A stretch of DNA of 64,000 bases from Akkermansia muciniphila (lineage in GTDB: Bacteria; Verrucomicrobiota; Verrucomicrobiia; Verrucomicrobiales; Akkermansiaceae). The notes beneath the pieces were generated by a model that saw only the letters and a list, made by a program, of their open reading frames with translations, did no database searches and was not told the origin of the DNA. The first letter of the stretch is position 1. Each line of letters begins with the position of its first letter. The stretch is taken from NCBI GenBank assembly GCA_945901795.1, contig CAMDLP010000003.1, positions 1 to 64,000 of the forward strand, written 5' to 3'. Below are positions 36,790 through 44,300 of this stretch, piece after piece. A program made the translations under genes and the position numbers.

Positions 36790-38783
36790 CCGATGACTTC
36801 CACCGGCGCGTCCGGCAGCGCTTTCAGAAACGCCTTGCCGTAGCGCTTGGTTAGAATGCGGTTGTCCAGAATGCAGACCAAGCCCTTATCGCGCTCGGTG
36901 CGGATCAGACGGCCGACCCCTTGCCGCATTTTCAAAATCGCTTCCGGCACCGAGTAGTCCATGAACGGATTTCCTCCCGCCGCCTCGATCGCTTCCAGCC
37001 GCGACGCCGTGAGCGGATGGTCCGGCACCGCGAACGGCAGACGCGTCACGATCACGTTAGAAAGCGCCTCGCCCGGCACGTCCACGCCGGTCCAGAAACT
37101 ATCCGTTCCGAACAACACGCTGTGCACGTCGTTGCGAAATTCCTCGATCATCTTGTGCCGCGGCATCCCGTCGCCCTGCATGAAAACCCGCCAGCCCTGC
37201 GTCCGGAAAAAGTGCTCCAGCCGCTGCGCCGCGTCGCGCATCGTGCGGTAGCTGGTGAACAGCACGAAGGCCCGGCCGTCGCTTTCTAACACGGACAGGC
37301 GGATTCCCTCCGCGAGCAGCTCGTCGTAGCGCGGCGTCCCGGGATCCGGCACGGATTTGTAAATGCGGATCTTCATCTGCCGCTGATAGTCGAACGGGCT
37401 GCCGATGCACAGCGCCCGGGCGTTTTCCGCGCCCACGCGGCCGCGGAAGTAGCCGAGCTTCGGGTCCCCCACCCCGAGCGTCGCGCTCGTCAGCACCAGG
37501 CTTTTCTTGCCGGAAAACAACAGCGGCCGCAGCTTGTCCGCCACGTTCACCGGCGCGGCGTGGAGGCTGAACTGCTGCTCGTCGCGCCCGCTTTTCTCCA
37601 CCCAATACACGCTGTCATCCGTCGCCTGATCCAGGAAAACCCCGATCGAGCCGTGCGCCTCGCGCAGCCGCCGCGACGCGTCCTGCAGCTCGGAACGCGT
37701 CGTCTCCGACTCCTCGTCCGCCGCAAGATTGTCGATCTCCAGCCAGAGATTCCGCAACGGTTCCGCCAGCGTGTTAGGCACGACCTCCGTCTCGCGGATG
37801 CGGCACTCCTTCGAGAAATTCCCGAACTTCGCCACATCCCCGACCTGATGGAAAAACCGGTCCGCCGCGATCAACGCCGACTCCACCGCCGTCAGCGCCG
37901 ACGCCCGGCGGAACGCCTTCAACAAACCCTTGCGCGTCTTCGGATGATAGAGCCGTTGCAGGTCGAAGCGCAGCCCGGATTGGGACACCCGCAGCCCGAG
38001 CTGGATCGCCGCGACCTGCTCGATGGTGTGCGCCTCGTCAAGGATCGCGAAATCATTGGGAAACAAAAACCCGCCGGTCTTTTTCTCGTCCTCGTCGTCC
38101 GTCGGCTCGTCGTCGGTATTCAGCAGCGCGAAGAACAAGGTGTGGTTCACCACGATCAATTTCGCGTCTGCCGCCGCCTTGCGGGCTTCCTGAAAAAAGC
38201 AGTTGCCGCGCGGCCCGCAGTGGCGCGCCGTGCACAGGTGCGCCTCGCTGCACACTTGCAGCCAGACCTTCATCTGCGGTTGGAAATCCAAATCGCTGAG
38301 CGTGCCGTCGCGGGTTTTTTCCGCCCACTTGGCGATCGCTTCGAGCTCGTCGTTCTCGGTGTTCGTGAAAAGGTCCGCCGATTGCTCGAACGCCCGCCGC
38401 AGCCGCAGCGGGCACAAATAATTCTGCCGCCCCTTCAAGAGCACCGCCGGAAGCTCCTCGCCGAGGATTTTCCGCACGATCGGAATATCCTTCCTGACCA
38501 ACTGCTCCTGCAAGTTGATCGTGTGCGTGGAAATGACCCCCTTCCGCCCCGTCTCCAGCGCGAACCGCGCGGCCGGCAGCAGATACGCCAGCGATTTCCC
38601 CACCCCGGTGCCCGCCTCCGCCACCAGCGGATTCGCGCCGATGAGCGCTTCCGCCACCGCCACCGCCAGCTCCTGCTGCTGCGGCCGGTATTCGAAATCG
38701 CGTGATTTCGCCAGCAGGCCTTTCCGCGAAAAAGCCTCCCGCACCGCATCGCTGAATCCGGGGATCGGTTGGCCTTCGGTCAT
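36786..38783 (-). CDS. dinG: DinG/XPD-type ATP-dependent DNA helicase
   Basis: 665 residues. ATG 38783 is chosen because GGGAG lies 9 nt upstream; ATG 38792 is an alternative. Motifs: YRPQQQELAVAVAEAL (Q-like), Walker A AEAGTGVGKSLAYLLPA, GVISTHTINLQEQL (Ia), four Cys in an Fe-S domain (YLCPL, VCSEAHLC, RHCGPRGNC), DEAH-box AILDEAHTIEQ, LTSATLG (III), FWTGVDVPGEALSNVIV (V), and motif VI QGVGRLIRTERDKG. The family unwinds 5'-3' and resolves R-loops and other structures. No exonuclease domain is present. Divergent from the LptG-like gene, convergent with aroD. Confidence 0.92.
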   Translation of the reverse strand: MTEGQPIPGFSDAVREAFSRKGLLAKSRDFEYRPQQQELAVAVAEALIGANPLVAEAGTGVGKSLAYLLPAARFALETGRKGVISTHTINLQEQLVRKDIPIVRKILGEELPAVLLKGRQNYLCPLRLRRAFEQSADLFTNTENDELEAIAKWAEKTRDGTLSDLDFQPQMKVWLQVCSEAHLCTARHCGPRGNCFFQEARKAAADAKLIVVNHTLFFALLNTDDEPTDDEDEKKTGGFLFPNDFAILDEAHTIEQVAAIQLGLRVSQSGLRFDLQRLYHPKTRKGLLKAFRRASALTAVESALIAADRFFHQVGDVAKFGNFSKECRIRETEVVPNTLAEPLRNLWLEIDNLAADEESETTRSELQDASRRLREAHGSIGVFLDQATDDSVYWVEKSGRDEQQFSLHAAPVNVADKLRPLLFSGKKSLVLTSATLGVGDPKLGYFRGRVGAENARALCIGSPFDYQRQMKIRIYKSVPDPGTPRYDELLAEGIRLSVLESDGRAFVLFTSYRTMRDAAQRLEHFFRTQGWRVFMQGDGMPRHKMIEEFRNDVHSVLFGTDSFWTGVDVPGEALSNVIVTRLPFAVPDHPLTASRLEAIEAAGGNPFMDYSVPEAILKMRQGVGRLIRTERDKGLVCILDNRILTKRYGKAFLKALPDAPVEVIG

Positions 38784-38913
38784 GGAAATCATCTCCCGGC
38801 CATCGCATCCGGCATTGGCCTTCCTGCCAAGCCGCAACTTCGCGCAGCGCCGCCATAACGCGCTCGACAGCTCTCCCCTGCCACCTCCACTGTCTCCCGC
38901 CCGCGGCCGGTCC

Positions 38914-40281
38914 ATGAATTTTTTCCGCAACCATCTCTTGCGCTTCCTGCTCCCCCTCGCGCTCGCCGCCGTAGGGGTCGCGATCTGCGCCGTGCTCGTC
39001 CCCGCGGAAACCGCCGCCGTCCGCGAGCAGCTCGTCGGTTTCCCGGACTCCGATTTCCAAGCCCACCAAGCGCGCCCACTCATCCTCACCGTCCTGTGCT
39101 TTCTACCCGCGCTCGCCGCTTTCTGCTACGCCCTCGGCAGCACCTTGGACCGCTACATCACCCGCCAGTTCGCCGGGATTTTCGCCGTCTGCCTCGGCGC
39201 GCTGCTGATGATCTGGCTGCTGATGGACATGGCCGACAAGATCGGCGATTTCCGCGAATCCAAGAACCTCATCGCGACCATCGTCAATTTCTACGCCGCC
39301 CGCTCGCCGGCGATCTTGCTCCTGTTATTGCCATACAGCCTGCTGCTCGCGCTGCTTTATGCGCTGGGAAAACTTTCCAGCAGCCGCGAAATCATCGCCA
39401 TGATCCAGGCCGGCCGCAGCGTGATCCGGATCACCTTGCCGCTCATCATCGCCGGTCTGTTTTTCAGCCTGATAGGCCTCGGACTCAACTACCAATGGGC
39501 CCCTGCCGCCGAGGGCAACATCGACAACATCCTGGCCCAAGCCAGCGGCAAACAAGCCACCGAGGCCACCCGCGTGCTCTATCGGAATGCAACCAGCCGC
39601 CGCTTGTGGATGATCGGCGCGTTTCCCCATGACTACCAGAAGGGCAAGGCGCTGCAGGACGTCGAGATCACCACCACCCGCGAGGACAAAACCCTGGAAA
39701 GCCGCCTCTGCGCCAAGCGCGCCTTCTGGGACCGCTCGACCCGCCGCTGGACTTTCGAGGAGGCCGTCACCGGAAATTATCCGCCCAAACAAGCTCCGGT
39801 TTTTGAAACCCATCCCGCGCCAGTGACCATCGACACCTGGAGCGAAACCCCGTGGCAGCTCATCAAGCCCGGCCTCAGCGCCGAAAACCTCGGCGTCCCG
39901 GACCTCAGCAGCTGGCTCAAAGCCTGGTCACAAAACGGCCAGTTCGCCGATCCAGCAGCCTACCTCACGCATTGGCACTACCGCTGGGCGCTGCCCTTCG
40001 CCTGCCTCGTCACGGTGCTGTTAGCCACCCCACTGGGCATCCACTTTTCCCGCCGCGGTCCGGGCGGCGGGATCTTCCTCGCCGTGGTCCTCTCCGCGCT
40101 GATGTTGCTTTTCTCCAGCATCTCCCTCGCCCTCGGCGAATCCGGCACCCTCCGCCCGGAACACGCCGCCTGGCTTCCCAACATCACCTTCTCCCTGCTC
40201 GGACTCTATCTCTTCCACCGCCGGATCTCCGGCCAATCGATCTACCTGATTCTCCGCCGTCTCATACCCGGCAACGACTGA
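38914..40281 (+). CDS. LptF/LptG-family permease (YjgP/YjgQ)
   Basis: 455 residues from ATG 38914 (MNFFRNHLLRFLLPLALAAV). Two N-terminal hydrophobic segments precede the conserved LptF/G start LDRYITRQFAGIFAVCLGAL. Then come two more helices with the LLPYSLLLALLYALGKLSSS and REIIAMIQAGRSVIRI coupling segment, a large periplasmic beta-jellyroll domain (residues about 190-345), and two C-terminal helices (LPFACLVTVLLATPLGIHF; IFLAVVLSALMLLFSS). It is a transmembrane subunit of the Lpt lipopolysaccharide-extraction transporter. The extra N-terminal hairpin is unusual. F versus G cannot be decided. Confidence 0.88.
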   Translation: MNFFRNHLLRFLLPLALAAVGVAICAVLVPAETAAVREQLVGFPDSDFQAHQARPLILTVLCFLPALAAFCYALGSTLDRYITRQFAGIFAVCLGALLMIWLLMDMADKIGDFRESKNLIATIVNFYAARSPAILLLLLPYSLLLALLYALGKLSSSREIIAMIQAGRSVIRITLPLIIAGLFFSLIGLGLNYQWAPAAEGNIDNILAQASGKQATEATRVLYRNATSRRLWMIGAFPHDYQKGKALQDVEITTTREDKTLESRLCAKRAFWDRSTRRWTFEEAVTGNYPPKQAPVFETHPAPVTIDTWSETPWQLIKPGLSAENLGVPDLSSWLKAWSQNGQFADPAAYLTHWHYRWALPFACLVTVLLATPLGIHFSRRGPGGGIFLAVVLSALMLLFSSISLALGESGTLRPEHAAWLPNITFSLLGLYLFHRRISGQSIYLILRRLIPGND

Positions 40282-40295
40282 ACCACTCCTCTCCC

Positions 40296-40901
40296 ATGGC
40301 TATTGCAGAACCCTGGCATGTCCGCTCCCGCGGCCGCGAATGCGCCGCCGCCCAACGTCCCTTCGTCGATGGCGAAACCATCGTCACCGCCCTTTTCCCC
40401 GACCCCGAATCCAGCGGCTACCTCCGCCGCGACTATTGCGTGGAAGGCTGGGCGACCTATCAGGAAACCGGCGGCAAGCCCTTCTCCTTCTGGCGCACCA
40501 CCTACACCGCCATCCAAAACAACGATGCCGCTATCGCCGCCGAAAGACTCAGCGCCGAGGAAATCCTCCAACGCCTGGTGGAAGAGGACGAGGACCACAC
40601 CGAAAACGCCCGCTTCATCCTCGCCGTGATGTTGGAGCGGCAAAAACTCCTGCGCGAGACCGACAGCCAGCGCACCCCCAGCGGCATCCTGCGCGTTTAC
40701 GAACACCGCAAGACCGGCGAGGTCTTCATCGTCAAGGATCCCGACATTCCCCTCAGCCAGGTGGAAGCGGTCCAGAACGAAGTTTTCATCCTCCTCGAAA
40801 ACAACGGCCGCACCCCGAGCCCGGAACAGGAACCCACCCCGGAAGCACTACCGGACGAGACTCCCAATTCCCCTGCCGACCCAGCGCCGCCCGACGCCTA
40901 A
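40296..40901 (+). CDS. conserved hypothetical protein
   Basis: 201 residues, start ATG 40296, 14 bp after the LptF/G stop, so probably co-transcribed. No named domain was recognised. The N-terminal half has a C-x-A-type pattern (RSRGRECAAAQRPFVDGETI), then YLRRDYCVEGWATYQ and FSFWRTTY. The middle is helical (ILQRLVEEDEDHTENARFIL; LAVMLERQKLLRE), and a basic-then-beta segment follows (ILRVYEHRKTGEVFIVKDP). The C-terminal 40 residues are Pro/Glu-rich and probably disordered. Probably cytoplasmic, since no signal or membrane helix is present. Confidence 0.75.
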   Translation: MAIAEPWHVRSRGRECAAAQRPFVDGETIVTALFPDPESSGYLRRDYCVEGWATYQETGGKPFSFWRTTYTAIQNNDAAIAAERLSAEEILQRLVEEDEDHTENARFILAVMLERQKLLRETDSQRTPSGILRVYEHRKTGEVFIVKDPDIPLSQVEAVQNEVFILLENNGRTPSPEQEPTPEALPDETPNSPADPAPPDA

Positions 40902-40910
40902 ACAAGTGTG

Positions 40911-40933
40911 TCCCGACTGTCTCAGCCGGGAGG
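40911..40933 (+). repeat. GGCTGTCTCAGCC repeat, copy 2
   Basis: gtgtcccgactgtctcagcc matches the left arm of the hairpin at 1448-1508 with one change. It lies 10 bp after a stop codon. The right arm is not obvious here. Confidence 0.65.
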
Positions 40934-40954
40934 AAAAGCGCATCGCACCTTGGA

Positions 40955-41120
40955 CTGCTGCAGCCTGCTGCCGCTAGCGGGGGATGGAAGCTCTGCTCCA
41001 TGCGGGGCGGAGCTCTTCACGGCGCAGAAGACGCTCCGCACCGCATCCGGCAGAGCCGGAGTTACCGTGGGCGCGAGCAGAGCATCGCGCACTCCGGAGT
41101 GCGGCACGCTCTGCTCACTG
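40955..41120 (+). repeat. dispersed two-module palindromic repeat, copy C
   Basis: Module 2 comes first (ctgctgccgctagcggggga, tggaagctctgctccatgcg, gcggagctcttcacggcgca, gaagacgctccgcacc), then module 1 (gcatccggcagagccggagt, gggcgcgagcagagcatcgc, gcactccggagtgcggcacg, ctctgctc). The order is the reverse of copies A and B, as expected if longer arrays of alternating modules exist elsewhere. Confidence 0.75.
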
Positions 41121-41357
41121 TAGAGGATAGAAAACGGGAAAAATGATCGAAGCTGAGTCATGAACGCCTCCATCACCGCAGTTCGTGAACGCGCCGTGCA
41201 AGGAGTGACGCGGCCGTTTCCATGTGCTGCGGGAGCCACTCGGTATTTTGTGAAGGGGGGCTTATCCGGGGAGGAATTCGCTGTGCAGCGAGTGGGGAGG
41301 GAACATCGAACATCGAACGTCGAAGTGGAGAGCTGGCGAGGCGACCGGTGATCGCGG

Positions 41358-44300
41358 CTACGGGGAAGACGGCCCGATCTGAATGAACAGCCGCCGCTCG
41401 GCCCCGGCTGGCAGATCTGCTGCGGGGATGAGAACGGAGGTCTCGGTGGCGGGCCAGTCGGCCGCTTTGAAAATGCCGACATCTTTCCAACTGCCAAGAT
41501 CGCTCGACGCACGGACCTGATAGTCGCGACCGGGGACGGTCTGGATGAGGGCGGAAGCGCCTGCGGGACCGGGGGTGAGATTGAGCGTCTTCATCACGCT
41601 CGTGCGGTCCGTGGGGCTGGTGCCGGCCTGGTATTCCGCGAGGTCGTTCATGCCGTCATTGTCACTATCAAGAGTGGCGGAGAGCTGGTTGAGGCCGGGA
41701 GCGAAGGCGAGCTCCCACGAGTCCTTGAGGCCGTCCCCGTCCTCATCATCCTTGCCGCCGAAGCCGAGGGTGATGGAGAACAGGTAGTCGCGCTGGAAAA
41801 GTGCTCCGGGGAGGTAAGGGGCCGGATAACGGAAGGGCACCACCGGCGCTTGCCCGAGCTCGAGGATGGCTCCCCGGTCCTCGGAGTCGTAGCGGTAGAA
41901 AATGGAATCTCCTCCATGGATGAAACTAACCGCCCCGGCCTGGGTCCCGGGGCTGCCGTCGGGTAAATTGTCCACGAAGCCCGGTGCGATCGTTTCGCCG
42001 GGAGCAACGACGATGGTGGCGGGCGCGCCTGAGAACGGCACGTCATTGTTTCCAACAGAGTAAACCGGCCGGGCGTCGCCGATGGCCAGCACCGTGAAGT
42101 CGCCGGGACCGTTGATCCGCACCACGAAGGGGGTCAGCGGATCGGTGACTTGCGAGGCGTGGAAGCGGAAACGGTCGACACTGACGGTGAGCGTCCCGGT
42201 GCCTTGGTTGGTGAAGGCTTCGGCTTGATTGATGACGAAGTTCGACTTCCCGCCGTCGGGCTGTTTATACCCCGCTTGGTCGAGGTTGTTGCCCATTTGG
42301 AGGGCGGAGACGATGTAAGTGAAGGCGAAGTGATAGTCGCGGGCATGATGGGTGATGAGATTGGTTCCCGGGACCGGAGCGCTGCCGAGCGTGAGCGAGC
42401 CGGCATTGCTGTCCAAGAGGCCGCCGCCATGCCAGACGGCGGTGCCTCCGTCGGTCCAGGCGATGACTTCCGCGCCGCTGCCGCCGCTGCCGTTAGGGTT
42501 GGCATCGAGGAAGCCGGGGGCGATCGACTCGCCCGGAAGCAGGGTGACGCTGAGCGGCGCATCGCTGAAGGCGAGGTTGTTCCCGCCGGTCGAGTAGCCG
42601 CTGCGGGTGCTGCCGATGGCGAGGACGGTGAAATTGTCCGGGGCGTTGATTTTCACGACGAAGGGCGTGAGCGGATCGCCGGCGAGCTGGGCGTGGAAGG
42701 AAAAGCGGTCGAGCCGCAGGGTGACGGGACTCGATTCGGTGTTGGTGTAGATGGCGTTCTTTTGGATCACCATGTTCGAGCGCCACGGATTGCTCACCGG
42801 TGAAGCGAGCTCGCCGCCGAGTTCGAGGCTGATGGAGAACAGGTAGTCGCGCCGGAAGCCGCTCCCCCCGGTGTACGGAAACGGGACCAGCGGCGGCTGA
42901 CCGACGACGAGGGTGGCTCCGAGATTGAGGACGTCGTAGTAATAGGTGATGAGGTCGGCGGTTTGAGAGCCCACCTCGTAGATGAAGCTGAGCGCGCCGT
43001 TCTGGCTTCCCGGGGTGCCGTTCGGCAGGTTGTCGACGAAGCCGGGAGCGATGGTTTCGCCGGGGGCGAGCACGAGGGTGGCGGGCGTGCCGGAGAAGGG
43101 CAGGTCATTGTTTCCCACCTCGTAGGCGGTCTGGGGGCTGCCGACGGCCAGCAGGGTGAAATTTCCCGGGCTGTTGATGCGGACGATGAACGGAGTCAAC
43201 GGATCGGTGACGCGGCTGGCATGGAAACGGAAGCGATCCACGGTGACGGTTAGGTTTCCACCGGTGGTGTTGGTAAAGGAATCGGTGTGGTTGACGACGA
43301 AGTTCGAGTTCGCGCCATCGGCAGTCTTGAAGCCCGGCAGATCGAGACTGTTGCCCAACTGAAGCGAGGAGAAATGGTAAGTGACGGCGAATTGATAGTC
43401 GCGGGCTTGATTGGCGATGAGATTGGTTCCCGGGACCGGGGCGCTACCGAGAGTGAGCGAGCCGGCATCGCCGTCCAAGGGGCCGCCGCCATGCCAGACG
43501 GAAGTGACGCCGTCAGTCCAGGAGACGACTTCCGCGCCGCCGCCGCCACTGCCGTTAGGATTGGCATCGAGGAAGCCGGGGGCGATCGACTCGCCCGGTT
43601 GCAGGGTGATGCTGAGCGGGGCATCGCTGAAGGCCAGGTCGTTCGCGCCGGAGGAATAGCCGCTGCGGGTAGTGCCGATGGCGACGACGGTGAAATCGTC
43701 CGGGGCATTCACCCGCACGAAGAAGGGCGTGACCGGGTCTCCGGCGAGGTTCGCATGGAAGGAAAAGCGGTCCAACAGCACGGTGACGGGACTGGATCCG
43801 GTATTGGTGTAAGTGGCGTTTTTTTGGATGACCATGTTGGATTTCCAAACCTCGCCGCCGGTGCTTCCGCCGGGTGCGCCGGTGATGCCGAGGTCTCCAC
43901 CGCCGAAGAAACTCTGTGACTTGGTGCACGAGTCGGCGTTCATCGAGAGAATCCAGTTAGCCACCCGCGCGACGGAGGCGTAATCGACCGGACCGCGGGC
44001 GATCGGCGGCATCACGATGGGCGAGTTGTGCGCGCTGATGCGCTGGAAGAGCACGGAGTTGTCCAAGCTACCGGGCTTGATCACCGCGGGTGCGGACAGG
44101 CCGAGGCCGTCGATCACGGGCCCGCAGACGAGCGACTGGTTGGTCAGCGGCGTGGTGAACCGGGCGTCGAAGAACGCGCGGGAACTTCCGTCCGGCTGAT
44201 GGCAATGCGAGCAGTTGCTGTCGAGGTAGGAGCGGACGTATTTCTCGTCGGATAGATCCGGATCACGGATGTCGCCGGAGGTGATCACGCTGGCGAGATC

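Larger units (their letters stand above)
40902..41357. other. 456-bp intergenic region with two repeat types
   Basis: Between convergent genes. It contains a GGCTGTCTCAGCC-type repeat (40911-40933) directly after the hypothetical gene, then copy C of the two-module repeat (40955-41120). The rest (41121-41357), including acatcgaacatcgaacgtcg, shows no gene or RNA I can support. Confidence 0.55.

Noticed and set aside
40340-41146. Extended frame overlapping the 40296 gene and repeat copy C
   Set aside because: Arg/His/Pro-rich shadow frame that runs into the repeat.
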